A DNA stretch of 64,000 nt from CAVSCD01 sp963726335 (lineage in GTDB: Bacteria; Acidobacteriota; Aminicenantia; Aminicenantales; UBA8522). Position 1 is the stretch's first letter. Each line of letters begins with the position of its first letter. Location: NCBI GenBank assembly GCA_963726335.1, contig CAVSCD010000004.1, positions 372,001-436,000 on the forward strand, written 5' to 3'. Positions 17,044-25,583 of this stretch are shown in pieces. Under the pieces are notes generated by a model, which was not told the DNA's origin, ran no database searches, and saw only the letters and a list, made by a program, of their open reading frames with translations. The translations under genes and the position numbers were made by a program.

Positions 17044-17124
17044 AGGTTGCCACCCGCCGCAGAGCGGGTCAATCACCCCTTTCGATGAAATCAGGGGTGA
17101 AATCCCCGGGCCCGCCGGCAACCT
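17044..17124 (-). ncRNA. Candidate structured leader RNA (three-way junction) before PilZ-like gene
   Basis: An outer stem AGGTTGCC/GGCAACCT (17044-17051 with 17117-17124) encloses ACCCGC/GCGGGT (17052-17057 with 17064-17069, 6-nt loop) and TCACCCCT/AGGGGTGA (17073-17080 with 17093-17100, 12-nt loop). It ends 30 bases before the PilZ-like ATG on the minus strand. No known riboswitch consensus fits by eye, and a clear promoter upstream is lacking. It could also be read on the plus strand, but the proS promoter lies beyond it. Confidence 0.4.
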
Positions 17125-17198
17125 CCCTCAGCGCCATCGTTTAACCCCATGGTTTCGGCCGCCGCCGGCCGCGGACGCCGGCGGGCGGCGGCGTTTTC

Positions 17199-17227
17199 TT
17201 GACAAAGAAAAGGCCGGCGGCTAGAAT
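17199..17227 (+). promoter_or_regulatory. Predicted proS promoter
   Basis: TTGACA (17199-17204), 17-nt spacer, TAGAAT (17222-17227). Predicted +1 near 17234 with GGAGAG before the TTG start. Confidence 0.75.
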
Positions 17228-17257
17228 GGCCCGCGAACTCAGATAACGGAGAGATCT

Positions 17258-18712
17258 TTGAGCCCCGAAGAACGTTTGGTGACACAGATCACGGCCAAGA
17301 GCGATGATTTTTCCCGCTGGTACGCCGAGATCATCCGCAAGACCGAGATGGCGGACTACACGCCCATGAAAGGGATGATGGTTATCCGGCCGTACGGCTA
17401 CGCGGTCTGGGAGCAGATCCAGCGGCTGATGGATTGCCGCATCAAGGCGTCGGGACACGTCAACGCCTATTTTCCCCTGCTCATACCGGAGGGGTTCCTC
17501 AAGAAGGAAGCCGAGCACATCCAAGGCTTTTCCCCCGAGGTTGCCTGGGTAACGCAAGGCGGCAACGACGATCTCGAGGAAAGGCTGGCGGTCCGGCCGA
17601 CCTCGGAAGCCATCATCGGGCATATGTATTCCAAATGGATCAAGAGCTGGCGCGACCTGCCGGTCCTGATCAATCAGTGGGCCAACATCGTGCGCTGGGA
17701 GAAGGTCACCCGTCCCTTCCTGCGCACGACGGAATTCTTGTGGCAAGAGGGCCACACCTGTCATGCCACGGCCGAAGACGCCGAGACCGAGACGCTGTCC
17801 ATCCTGGCGATGTACAAGGAATTTTGCGAGACCGAGCTGGCGGTGCCCGTCATCGCCGGGCGAAAAAGCGCCCGGGAGAAGTTCGCCGGCGCCCAGATGA
17901 CCTACGCCATCGAGGGACTGATGTCCGACGGCAAGGCGCTTCAGATGGGGACATCCCACAACCTCGGCCAGCACTTCGCCAAGGCCTTCGATATCAAGTT
18001 CGAGGACAAGAACCAGCAGTTGAGCTACGTCTGGCAAACCTCCTGGGGAACGACGACGAGAATGATCGGCGCGCTGGTCATGGTGCACGGCGACGATTCC
18101 GGGTTGCGCTTCCCGCCGCGCGTCGCCCCGGTGCAGGCGGTGATCGTCCCCATTTCCCTGGGCAATTGGAGAACGGATGTCCTGCCGGCGGCGCAGGCGC
18201 TGGAAAAGGAGCTGACGCGGGCGGGGCTGCGCGTCCGGCTCGACGCTCGCGAGGAATTCACGCCCGGCTGGAAATTCTCCGACTGGGAGATGCGCGGCGT
18301 GCCGCTGAGGGTGGAAATCGGCCCCAAGGACATCCAGAAAAGCCAGGCGGTCCTGGTGCGCCGGGATATCCGCAAAAAGGAGTTCGTCGGCCTGGATGCC
18401 CTGGCCGGTCGAGCCGCGGCGACCCTCGACGAGATCCAGGCATCGCTGTTCGAGCAGGCCCTTAAGCTCCAGCGCGATAATACGCACGAGGTGGCCGACT
18501 ATCCCCAATTCAAAGACGTTATCGACAGCCGGCGGGGCTTCATCAAGGCTTGGTGGTGCGGCGACGAAGCCTGCGAGGACCGGATTAAAGAAGAGACCAT
18601 GGCCACCATCCGCGTCCTGCCGCTCGATAGGGACCCGGGGCTGAAACCCGGTCCGTGCGTCTTGTGCGGCCGCGCCGGCGCCGAGTTAGCTTATTTTGCC
18701 AGGGCCTATTGA
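17258..18712 (+). CDS. proS: Prolyl-tRNA synthetase, archaeal/eukaryotic type
   Basis: Charges tRNA-Pro. The 484-residue length and order fit the short ProS type lacking the bacterial editing insertion: ADYTPMKGMMVIRPYGY, ASGHVNAYFPLLIPEGF, VRPTSEAIIGHMYSKWI and RPFLRTTEFLWQEGHTCHAT, then the anticodon-binding domain and a C-terminal zinc-like region (CGDEACEDR; CVLCGRAGAE). The TTG at 17258 follows GGAGAG and gives an N-terminus of family length. The first downstream ATG (residue 31, KTEMADY) would remove conserved sequence. Confidence 0.95.
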   Translation: MSPEERLVTQITAKSDDFSRWYAEIIRKTEMADYTPMKGMMVIRPYGYAVWEQIQRLMDCRIKASGHVNAYFPLLIPEGFLKKEAEHIQGFSPEVAWVTQGGNDDLEERLAVRPTSEAIIGHMYSKWIKSWRDLPVLINQWANIVRWEKVTRPFLRTTEFLWQEGHTCHATAEDAETETLSILAMYKEFCETELAVPVIAGRKSAREKFAGAQMTYAIEGLMSDGKALQMGTSHNLGQHFAKAFDIKFEDKNQQLSYVWQTSWGTTTRMIGALVMVHGDDSGLRFPPRVAPVQAVIVPISLGNWRTDVLPAAQALEKELTRAGLRVRLDAREEFTPGWKFSDWEMRGVPLRVEIGPKDIQKSQAVLVRRDIRKKEFVGLDALAGRAAATLDEIQASLFEQALKLQRDNTHEVADYPQFKDVIDSRRGFIKAWWCGDEACEDRIKEETMATIRVLPLDRDPGLKPGPCVLCGRAGAELAYFARAY

Positions 18713-18777
18713 GCCCGGGCCGTCGTCCGAGGAACGGCTCATGGGGCGCCGGCCCCGTTAACACGGAGGGGGTTCCG

Positions 18778-19419
18778 ATGGCCGATGCGGCGCGTGAATT
18801 CACCGAGCGGCGGGACGAAATGGTGGCGGTTCAGATCGAGTCCCGCGGCATCAAGGATGCCAGGCTGCTGGCGGCGATGCGCCGCGTTCCGCGCCATCTT
18901 TTTGTTCCCCCGGAACTCCGCGGCCGGGCTTACGACGACGAGCCGTTGCCGATCGGCGACGGGCAGACGATCTCCCAGCCGTACATCGTTGCCTATATGA
19001 CCGAAGCCCTCAGCCTGCAGGGGCAGGAGAGGGTGCTCGAGATCGGGACGGGCTCGGGTTATCAGACGGCCGTCCTGGCCGAGCTGGCCCGGGAGATCCA
19101 CTCCGTCGAACTCGTGGCCGGGCTATCGCTTCGAGCGCAATCCCTGTTGTCAGAGCTCGGCTACGCCAATATCCGCTTCCTGGAGGGCGACGGAACGTTC
19201 GGCTGGGCGGAGCACTCGCCTTACGATGCCATCATCGTCACCGCGGCCGCGCCGACCATCCCCGCGCCGCTCGAAGTCCAGCTCGGCGACGGCGGCAGGA
19301 TGGTCATCCCGGTCGGTTCGGGTTTTCAGGAGCTCGTCCTCGTCCGGCGCGAAAAACGCGGTTTCAGCAGGGCCGGGCTTCTGCCGGTGCGCTTCGTCCC
19401 CCTGATCTCGACGCCTTGA
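18778..19419 (+). CDS. pcm: Protein-L-isoaspartate O-methyltransferase
   Basis: Repairs isoaspartyl residues in aged proteins using SAM. The 213-residue product contains the family start MVAVQIESRGIKD, the RVPRHLFVP segment, GDGQTISQPYIVAYMTE and SAM motif I VLEIGTGSGYQTAVLAEL. Start ATG at 18778 has a strong GGAGGGGG site; the upstream extension has no homology. It follows proS by 65 bases and probably shares its transcript. Confidence 0.95.
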   Translation: MADAAREFTERRDEMVAVQIESRGIKDARLLAAMRRVPRHLFVPPELRGRAYDDEPLPIGDGQTISQPYIVAYMTEALSLQGQERVLEIGTGSGYQTAVLAELAREIHSVELVAGLSLRAQSLLSELGYANIRFLEGDGTFGWAEHSPYDAIIVTAAAPTIPAPLEVQLGDGGRMVIPVGSGFQELVLVRREKRGFSRAGLLPVRFVPLISTP

Positions 19420-19469
19420 GGCGCCCATACGGAGCGGAGTGAAAAAACATACGCAAGCGGAGGCCGATC

Positions 19470-19961
19470 ATGAAAAAGAACCTGGTCATTCTCGCGGCGC
19501 TGGGCCTGGTCTTCTGCGCCCGGGGCGGGGCGGCAAAAGATAAGTTCCTCAAGATCCATCTTGCCGACGGTTTCGCGGTCACCGCGGAGCTGGCGGTGAC
19601 GGACGACGCGCGGCAGCAGGGACTGATGTACCGGGAGAAAATGGAAGAGAACCAGGCCATGCTCTTCGTCTTCGAGGGTGAAGATATCCATGCCTTCTGG
19701 ATGAAGAACATGAAGTTCGCGATTGACATCCTCTGGCTCGATGCTCAGAAGCGAATCGTTCATCTGGAATCCGGCGTACCCCCCTGCGCCGCCGACCCTT
19801 GTCCATCATACATCCCTAAAGCCGCGGCCATGTACGTGTTGGAGCTCAAGAGCGGCGCGGCCGAAAAGCACGGCCTGCAGCTCTTCAAGAGGGTTGAGTT
19901 CGTCCTGCCGAAGTCATTGTCTTTGTCCGAAGGCACCGCCGGCGCGGCTCAGCCGGACTGA
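19470..19961 (+). CDS. Exported DUF192 protein
   Basis: 163 residues with an N-terminal signal peptide (MKKNLVILAALGLVFCARGG) and a DUF192 domain: QQGLMYREKMEENQAMLFVF, then AFWMKNMKFAIDILWLD and a C-terminal VLELKSGAAEKHGL. The family is periplasmic or membrane-linked, and its function is not established. It follows pcm by 50 bases. The last 13 bases overlap the convergent lpxB. Confidence 0.88.
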   Translation: MKKNLVILAALGLVFCARGGAAKDKFLKIHLADGFAVTAELAVTDDARQQGLMYREKMEENQAMLFVFEGEDIHAFWMKNMKFAIDILWLDAQKRIVHLESGVPPCAADPCPSYIPKAAAMYVLELKSGAAEKHGLQLFKRVEFVLPKSLSLSEGTAGAAQPD

Positions 19962-21091
19962 GATCCGTCCAGGACATCGCCGAGAGCCCGGGCGACGTTT
20001 GACGCCGCCTGTCCCTGACCGAGCGCGGCCGTCAGCGCCGCGAATTCCTTCTTCATGGCCGCCCGCCGCTCCTCCGAGAACAGCAGGTCGAGCGCTTCTC
20101 CGGCCAGGCGCTTCGGCGTCAGCGCTCCCTGGATCAGCTCGGGGACGATCTTCCTCCGGGCGAGGATGTTAACGATGCTGAAGTCGCTGATCTTCACCAG
20201 CCGCCGGAACGGATAGTAGGTGAGGGGTGACAGACGATAAAAAGCGATGAGCGGCGTTCCCAGGATGGCGGCCTCCAGGTTGGCCGTGCCGCACGCCGAA
20301 AGGATCAGCCGGGAGTACGCCATGGCCTCGTAGGCGTCTTCGGTCAGGATGAGGATGCGCTTGTCGTCCGGCGGCAGGACGGCGGCGGCGTCGGCGCGAC
20401 TGAGGTTTTCGGCCAGGACCAGGACGAATTGGACATCCGTTTCCCGGTCCAGCCTCTCGACAGCGGCGGCGACAACGGGAAGGTGGTGCCTCAGCTCGGT
20501 CGGACGGCTGCCCGGGAGGAGGCAGACGATGGGCAGGTCGCGCCGCAGGTTGTGTTTGGCCAGGAATTCCTCACGCCCCAGCTTGACGGCGACCTTGTTG
20601 AGGAGCGGATGGCCGACAAAGCTGACGGGGATGCCCTGTTCTTCATAGATCTTCTGTTCGAACGGAAAGATGAGGAGCATCCTGTCGACGCATTCGCGGA
20701 TGGATTTGAGCCGGTTGCGCCGCCAGGCCCAGACCGTGGGACTGATGTAGTAGATCACGGGGACGCCCGCGGCCTTGAGCTTCCTGGCCAGACGAAGGTT
20801 GAAGTCGGGGGAATCGATGAGTAGGGCGGCCGCCGGCCGGCGGGCCGCGACGGCCATTTCGACCGACCGGAAGAGGCGGCGAAAATGCGGCAGCCGGGTG
20901 ATGACCTCAAAGATGCCGACGGCGCTCAGCTTGTCGATCGAGAACAGCAGGTCGACGCCCGCCTCGGCCATTCTCGCGCCGCCGACGCCGAAGAACGGAA
21001 CGCCGGGCCGGAGCCGGCCGAACTCCCGTACGACATCCGCTCCGTACCGCTCTCCGGAACTCTCGCCGGCGACGATCAGGATGGGCTTCAT
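19949..21091 (-). CDS. lpxB: Lipid-A-disaccharide synthase
   Basis: Joins UDP-diacylglucosamine and lipid X in lipid A synthesis. The 380-residue GT19 enzyme starts MKPILIVAGESSGERYGADV and shows FFGVGGARMAEAGV, LLIDSPDFNLRLARKLK, VIYYISPTVWAWR and SFVGHPLLNK. The ATG at 21091 overlaps the stop of the preceding pseudopilin-like gene, so it is the last gene of the rpsO-pnp-pilin unit. Evidence for an LPS-bearing outer membrane. Confidence 0.95.
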   Translation of the reverse strand: MKPILIVAGESSGERYGADVVREFGRLRPGVPFFGVGGARMAEAGVDLLFSIDKLSAVGIFEVITRLPHFRRLFRSVEMAVAARRPAAALLIDSPDFNLRLARKLKAAGVPVIYYISPTVWAWRRNRLKSIRECVDRMLLIFPFEQKIYEEQGIPVSFVGHPLLNKVAVKLGREEFLAKHNLRRDLPIVCLLPGSRPTELRHHLPVVAAAVERLDRETDVQFVLVLAENLSRADAAAVLPPDDKRILILTEDAYEAMAYSRLILSACGTANLEAAILGTPLIAFYRLSPLTYYPFRRLVKISDFSIVNILARRKIVPELIQGALTPKRLAGEALDLLFSEERRAAMKKEFAALTAALGQGQAASNVARALGDVLDGSQSG

Positions 21092-21771
21092 GATGTCTTT
21101 TCGGATTGGCCGTAGTAAACGATCTCCGGCATGTTCTTCGGGTCCTGGCCGAAGAAGAACAGCCATTTATCGTAGGATTCCTGGTCGTTATGGATGAGGA
21201 TCGATTTCCTGGTCGAGGCGCTGACGACACCGATGAGCCGGGGGTTCTGGATCGATTTCAGCGCCGCGACGGGCGCCACCATGACCTTCTGTCCTCCGGT
21301 GGAGCCACCACCGGGAACCGGGCCCGACGGCCCGCCCATCGGCCCCCCCCCTCCGGTCCCTCCCATTCTCCCCGGACTTCCCGGGCCCCCCGGCATCGTC
21401 CGCCCCATGCCCGGCCCCCCCGGCGACAGGCCGCCGAACCCCTCCATCTGAAGGACGACGTTCCAGAGGCCGCCCTCTGTCATCGGGTCCCGGTACGGCC
21501 GGCGCAGGCATTTTTTTTCGACCAGTTCATCAAGGTCCTTGGGGTAGGCGCCCGGGTTCTTGAGCTGAAAAATCCGGATGGCTTCGACGTATTGATGGCC
21601 CCGGAAGATGAGCTCCGCCTCGTTCTCCCTCTGCATCTGGGTCTCCCAGACGGGCAGGGCCACGGTCAGGCCGAAGCTCATGACGGTGAAGGCGAACAGG
21701 AAAATGAGGAGAGCGTAGCCGCCGGGGCCCCGCCCCGCCGCCCCGCTACCAGGTGTTATAGATGGTCCCAT
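21088..21771 (-). CDS. Type II secretion/pilin-like protein lacking Glu5, with Gly/Pro/Met-rich insert
   Basis: 227 residues. An N-terminal hydrophobic helix follows GGYALLIFLFAFTVMS. A prepilin-like Gly precedes it, but the +5 Glu of classical pilins is absent, as in GspK-type proteins. The globular part shares AYPKDLDELVEKK and RRPYRDPMTEGG with its neighbours, then has a roughly 50-residue Gly/Pro/Met low-complexity run (about 108-158). Start at 21771 overlaps the upstream gene by 26 bases, suggesting coupling. Probably a minor component of a secretion or pilus machine. Confidence 0.72.
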   Translation of the reverse strand: MGPSITPGSGAAGRGPGGYALLIFLFAFTVMSFGLTVALPVWETQMQRENEAELIFRGHQYVEAIRIFQLKNPGAYPKDLDELVEKKCLRRPYRDPMTEGGLWNVVLQMEGFGGLSPGGPGMGRTMPGGPGSPGRMGGTGGGGPMGGPSGPVPGGGSTGGQKVMVAPVAALKSIQNPRLIGVVSASTRKSILIHNDQESYDKWLFFFGQDPKNMPEIVYYGQSEKTS

Positions 21772-22201
21772 CCAGCGCCTTCTCTGTCGCCCCGGATTGG
21801 ACGTCGACGATGCCCAGCTCGACTCCCGGGAGCAGTTCCTCATAATTCGGCTGCTCCCGGATCTCGAGCCAGGTATCCGCCGATCGCGTCATGGGATCGA
21901 TCGGGATCTGGCGGAGGTAGCCCTCGTCGACGAGCGACCTCAACGAGGGGGGGTACTTATGCTTGTCGTTAAAGTATTGGCCGATGAGCTTGCGGAATTC
22001 AAAGAGGTCGGTCTTCAGGACGGTCTCCCGGGCTTTTCGCAGGGAGTACTTGTATTCGGGCAGGGCGAGCCCGACGAGGATGCCGATCAGGGTGAAGACG
22101 ATGATCATCTCGATGAGGGTGAAGCCCCGCTCCCGGTCGCGGGCCGCCGCCGGCCGGGGCTCACCAGTCCTGATACTTGGTGCCGTCGAGGGCTGTGGCA
22201 T
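21746..22201 (-). CDS. GspG-like pseudopilin
   Basis: 151 residues with a prepilin peptidase site RERG/FTLIEMIIVF (cleavage after Gly26 of the chosen start) and a GspG-like C-terminal domain (KYPPSLRSLVDEGYLRQIPI, then DPMTRSADTW). The long charged leader is unusual. The ATG at 22201 has GAGGAG just upstream; an ATG at 22228 is possible. It overlaps the upstream pilin gene by 41 bases. Confidence 0.82.
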   Translation of the reverse strand: MPQPSTAPSIRTGEPRPAAARDRERGFTLIEMIIVFTLIGILVGLALPEYKYSLRKARETVLKTDLFEFRKLIGQYFNDKHKYPPSLRSLVDEGYLRQIPIDPMTRSADTWLEIREQPNYEELLPGVELGIVDVQSGATEKALDGTIYNTW

Positions 22202-22751
22202 TGCTCCTCGTATAGATATCGTAAACATTCTCGCCTCCCCAGACTTGCGAATCCGATTCGTCCTGGTACGAACGGAGACCCCAATCCAAAGAATCGGTCA
22301 TCGGATCCCGGGGGATCCGCCGCAGGAACTTGACGATCTTGGGCTCGGTATCCTCAGCGGGGCCGGACTTGCTGCTCGACGCGCCGGGCGAGCCGCCTAT
22401 TCCGGGCGAGCCGCCCATGCTGGGCGACATCATCGCGCCCGGGGCGGTCGTGCCGGCGGCCCCGGCAGCTCCGGCCTTGACTTCGACGCCTTCGATGAGC
22501 GTCTCGAGGTCCGGGGGATAGCCCTCGGTGTCCTCTTCCACTTCGATCTGCTTTTCGTCGGCCAGCTTTTTATAGGCGTCCAGGGCCTCCCGGATGAGCC
22601 GGAGGTTCTGGCGCAGCTCGACCTCTCGTTCTCTCTTGACGACGGTCTTGGTGATGGGCATGATGACCACGGCGAGCAGCGCCATCAGGGCGAGCGTGAT
22701 CGTGATCTCCACCAGCGTGAAGCCCTTGCTCCGCCGGCCGTGCATGCTCAT
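22161..22751 (-). CDS. GspG-like pseudopilin with Gly/Ser/Met-rich insert
   Basis: 196 residues. Prepilin motif RRSKG/FTLVEITITLAL (cleavage after Gly10) precedes a long amphipathic helix and GspG-like GYPPDLETLIEGVEV, then a Gly/Ala/Ser/Met-rich stretch (about residues 94-130) before FLRRIPRDPMTDSLDWGLRS. The RDPMT block is shared by all three genes here. It follows pnp by 26 bases. Confidence 0.85.
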   Translation of the reverse strand: MSMHGRRSKGFTLVEITITLALMALLAVVIMPITKTVVKREREVELRQNLRLIREALDAYKKLADEKQIEVEEDTEGYPPDLETLIEGVEVKAGAAGAAGTTAPGAMMSPSMGGSPGIGGSPGASSSKSGPAEDTEPKIVKFLRRIPRDPMTDSLDWGLRSYQDESDSQVWGGENVYDIYTRSNATALDGTKYQDW

Positions 22752-22777
22752 GCGAGCGAGCCCCCTGTATTAAAGAG

Positions 22778-24931
22778 TCAGTATCTGTTCCTGGGGCGGC
22801 GGTCCCGGTCGTTATGCTCTCTCGGCTTGTCGTCGGTCCTCTCGCCCTCGGCGGGCGCCTGCTCCAGGGCCTTGCGGCTCACCCGGACCTTGTTCTCCTC
22901 GTCGATGCTGATGACCTTGACCTCGAGAACCTGGCCCAGACTGAGAACGTCCCGGACGCTCTTGACCCGGTAGTGGGCGAGCTCGGAAACGTGAAGCAGA
23001 CCGACGATGCTGGGCAGGATCTCGAGAAAGGCGCCGTACTCTTCGATCCGGATGACCTTGCCCTGATAAACCTTGCCCACCTCGGCTTCGACGGTGATTT
23101 CCTTGATCATCGCCACAGCCTTCTCCGCGGCGCTGACGTCGGTCGAGGCGATGATGATCTTGCCGCCTTCCTCGATATCGATCTTGGCCTTCGTCGCCGC
23201 GATGATCTTCTTGATGACCTTGCCCGCCGGGCCGATGACGTCCCCGACCTTCTCGGGGTTGATGTACAGCGTGAAGATCCTCGGCGCATACGGCGAGATC
23301 TCGCCGCGCGGGGAGGAAATGGCGGCCTTCATCTTGGCCAGGACTTCGAGCCGCGCCCGGCGCGCCTGGTCCAGGGCGGACTCGATCAGCGGCAGGCCGA
23401 CCGAGGGCACCTTGAGGTCCATCTGCATGGCCGTGACGCCTTTTTCCGTGCCCGTGACCTTGAGGTCCATGTCCCCCAGATGGTCTTCGAGCCCGGCGAT
23501 GTCGGTCAGGATGGCGTGGCGGGAGCCGTCGCTGACCAGCCCCATCGCGATCCCGGCAACAGTCATGGACAGGGGAACGCCCGCGTCCATCAGGGCCAGG
23601 ACGCCGCCGCAGACCGTGGCCATCGACGAGGAGCCGTTCGATTCCAGGATATCGGAGACGATACGGATCGTGTAAGGGAACTTGTCCTCGGCGGGGACGG
23701 ACGGCAGGATCGCCTTTTCGGCCAGCGCGCCGTGACCGATCTCGCGCCGCCCCGGCCCGCGAAGGAACGAAACCTCGCCCACGGAGAAGGGCGGGAAGTT
23801 GTAATGCAGCATGAAACGCTTCTCGGCGTCCTCGCCCAGGGCGTCGATCCTCTGGACATCCTCGAACGTCCCCAGAGTGACCGTGGCCAGGCACTGCGTT
23901 TCACCGCGCGTGAACACCGCCGAGCCGTGGGTCCGGGGCAGGAGGCCGACCTCGATCGAGATCGGCCGGATCTCGTCGAACGCCCGACCGTCCGAGCGCC
24001 GGCCTTCGTTGAGGACGAGGTCCCTGACAATCTTCTTCTCCAGGCCGTGGAAGATCTCCTTGGTCTCGGCGATCTCCTCGACGTTCTCCGGCGGGATCTC
24101 GCTGATCAGCCCTTTCAAAATACCCGAGGCGGCGGCCTCGCTCTCTTTTTTGACCTTGAGCTGGATCGCCTGGAGCAAAGCCGGGCCGGCCTTTTCGGCG
24201 ACGGCCGCGACGCGCGCCGGGTCCGGCGTCTTGGGCGTGGTGGTGCGCTTGACGATGTTCAGCTTCTGGAAGAGCTCTTTCTGGGCCTGGATGATCCGGC
24301 CGATGGGCTCCTGGGCCAGGCGGAGGCCTTCCATAATCAGGCTCTCCTCGACCTCGGTGCCGCCGGCCTCGATCATCACGATGCCCTGCTCGGTGCCGAC
24401 GACGGTCAAGATGAGGCGGCATTGCTCGCGCTCGACCGCCAGCGGGTTGATCAGGAAACGGTCTCCGATCAGTCCGACCTTGACCGCGGCGATGGGCGTC
24501 GTGAAGGGGATGTCCGAAAAGTAAAGGGCCGCCGAGGCGGCGATGACGCCCAGCGTATCGGGCTCGTTTTCCAGGTCGGCCGATAGGAGCAGGCCGACGA
24601 TCTGGGTGTCGAAATGGTAGCCGTCGGGGAACAAGGGCCGGATCGGCCGGTCGATCATGCGGCTGATCAGGATCTCCCTCTCCGAGGGACGCCCCTCGCG
24701 CTTGAAGAAGCCGCCGGGAATCTTGCCCGCGGCGTAGGTATTTTCCCGGTAGTCGACGATCAGGGGAAGGAAGGGTTTCTCTTCCTTGACCTCTTTTTTC
24801 GACGTGGCCGTGCAGAGCATGATGGTCTCGCCGTAGCGGACCAAGGCCGATCCGTCGGCCTGCCGGGCGATCTTGCCGATCTCGATGGACAGCGGACGGT
24901 TGTTGATGTCCAGGACGATGGTATGCGACAT
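22778..24931 (-). CDS. pnp: Polyribonucleotide nucleotidyltransferase
   Basis: Phosphorolytic 3'-5' exoribonuclease of mRNA decay. At 717 residues it has both RNase PH domains (GGFFKREGRPSEREILISRM; GRREIGHGALAEKAI), a KH domain (INPEKVGDVIGPAGKVIKKI) and a C-terminal S1 domain (VYQGKVIRIEEYGAFLEI), followed by an Arg/Asp-rich tail. It lies 20 bases after rpsO, the conserved rpsO-pnp order. Confidence 0.97.
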   Translation of the reverse strand: MSHTIVLDINNRPLSIEIGKIARQADGSALVRYGETIMLCTATSKKEVKEEKPFLPLIVDYRENTYAAGKIPGGFFKREGRPSEREILISRMIDRPIRPLFPDGYHFDTQIVGLLLSADLENEPDTLGVIAASAALYFSDIPFTTPIAAVKVGLIGDRFLINPLAVEREQCRLILTVVGTEQGIVMIEAGGTEVEESLIMEGLRLAQEPIGRIIQAQKELFQKLNIVKRTTTPKTPDPARVAAVAEKAGPALLQAIQLKVKKESEAAASGILKGLISEIPPENVEEIAETKEIFHGLEKKIVRDLVLNEGRRSDGRAFDEIRPISIEVGLLPRTHGSAVFTRGETQCLATVTLGTFEDVQRIDALGEDAEKRFMLHYNFPPFSVGEVSFLRGPGRREIGHGALAEKAILPSVPAEDKFPYTIRIVSDILESNGSSSMATVCGGVLALMDAGVPLSMTVAGIAMGLVSDGSRHAILTDIAGLEDHLGDMDLKVTGTEKGVTAMQMDLKVPSVGLPLIESALDQARRARLEVLAKMKAAISSPRGEISPYAPRIFTLYINPEKVGDVIGPAGKVIKKIIAATKAKIDIEEGGKIIIASTDVSAAEKAVAMIKEITVEAEVGKVYQGKVIRIEEYGAFLEILPSIVGLLHVSELAHYRVKSVRDVLSLGQVLEVKVISIDEENKVRVSRKALEQAPAEGERTDDKPREHNDRDRRPRNRY

Positions 24932-24951
24932 AAGTGTTCTCGGGTCGAATG

Positions 24952-25218
24952 CTACTTGCGCAGGTTCAGCTTCTGGATCAGGGCTTCGTAGCGGCTCGCG
25001 TCTTCTTTCTTCAGATAGGCGAGGAGTCTTTTCCGGCGGCCGACCAGCCTCATCAACCCAACCCGGGAGGTGAAATCGCGCTTGTGGGAGTTGAAGTGGA
25101 CCGTGAGCTGGCCGATGCGCTGGCTCAACAGGGCGACCTGGACCTCAGGCGAACCGCTATCTTCGGGGCTCTGGCGGTTGTCCGAAACAACCTTGGTTTT
25201 CTCGACTTTGCTTAACAC
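24952..25218 (-). CDS. rpsO: 30S ribosomal protein S15
   Basis: 88 residues, the normal S15 length when started at GTG 25218 (MLSKVEKTKVV). Signature segments are SPEVQVALLSQRIGQLTVHF and GLMRLVGRRKRLLAYLKK. An AAGGAG lies about ten bases upstream. The ATG at 25248 would extend the protein beyond family length, though it too is downstream of neither a better ribosome site nor the promoter -10. Confidence 0.96.
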   Translation of the reverse strand: MLSKVEKTKVVSDNRQSPEDSGSPEVQVALLSQRIGQLTVHFNSHKRDFTSRVGLMRLVGRRKRLLAYLKKEDASRYEALIQKLNLRK

Positions 25219-25246
25219 TCTATTTATACTCCTTATATCGCGGCAC

Positions 25247-25275
25247 ATGTTACCAGAATTAGCTGGGATTGTAAA
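25247..25275 (-). promoter_or_regulatory. Predicted rpsO-pnp promoter
   Basis: TTTACA (25275-25270), 17-nt spacer, TAACAT (25252-25247). Predicted +1 near 25240. The ATG at 25248 overlaps the -10 and so cannot be a start on this transcript. Confidence 0.6.
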
Positions 25276-25342
25276 TTCGTTAAACGGCAGGACTTAAAGG
25301 GACAGACTGGCGGCGGCCGGCGCATGAACGACGGTCGCAGGT

Positions 25343-25531
25343 TCAGGGCTTGGAGGACAGCAGGTTGTTCTTTCGCCGCTGAAGCATTTTGGCGTAACGC
25401 GACGTGTGCCCGCCCTGGGAGATCTTGATCTCCTGGAGCTGCTTTTCGACCTCGGCGAGCGTCAACTTGTTGATCTTCTTGTTGCCGCGGCCGGCTTTTT
25501 CCTGGGATTGGTCGGTTTTTTCTTCGGCCAT
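25343..25531 (-). CDS. Small hypothetical protein
   Basis: 62 residues, charged and probably helical (KINKLTLAEVEKQLQEIK; SRYAKMLQRRKNNLL). I do not recognise a family. ATG at 25531 has GAGAGGAT upstream and its own promoter; the upstream in-frame ATG at 25573 falls inside a leader hairpin. It could bind RNA or ribosomes given its charge and neighbours (rpsO, pnp), but that is speculation. Confidence 0.6.
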   Translation of the reverse strand: MAEEKTDQSQEKAGRGNKKINKLTLAEVEKQLQEIKISQGGHTSRYAKMLQRRKNNLLSSKP

Positions 25532-25556
25532 GATTCGCAAATCCTCTCGATCTGGT

Positions 25557-25575
25557 GATTGACTTCCGGTCAATC
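25557..25575 (-). promoter_or_regulatory. Leader hairpin of the 62-aa protein gene
   Basis: GATTGAC/GTCAATC (7 bp, 5-nt loop) lies between the predicted +1 (about 25577) and the ribosome site. An overlapping alternative pairing CTCGAT/ATCGAG (25546-25551 with 25573-25578) would reach into the sequence before the start codon, so translation control is possible. Confidence 0.35.
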
Positions 25576-25583
25576 GAGGCTAA

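Noticed and set aside
17119..17121. TTG start at 17121 for the PilZ-like gene
   Set aside because: The extension would read through the folded leader, while the ATG at 17013 has a good ribosome site and family-like N-terminus.
17141..18508. 455-aa minus-strand frame over proS
   Set aside because: It is opposite a well-supported ProRS and has no motif.
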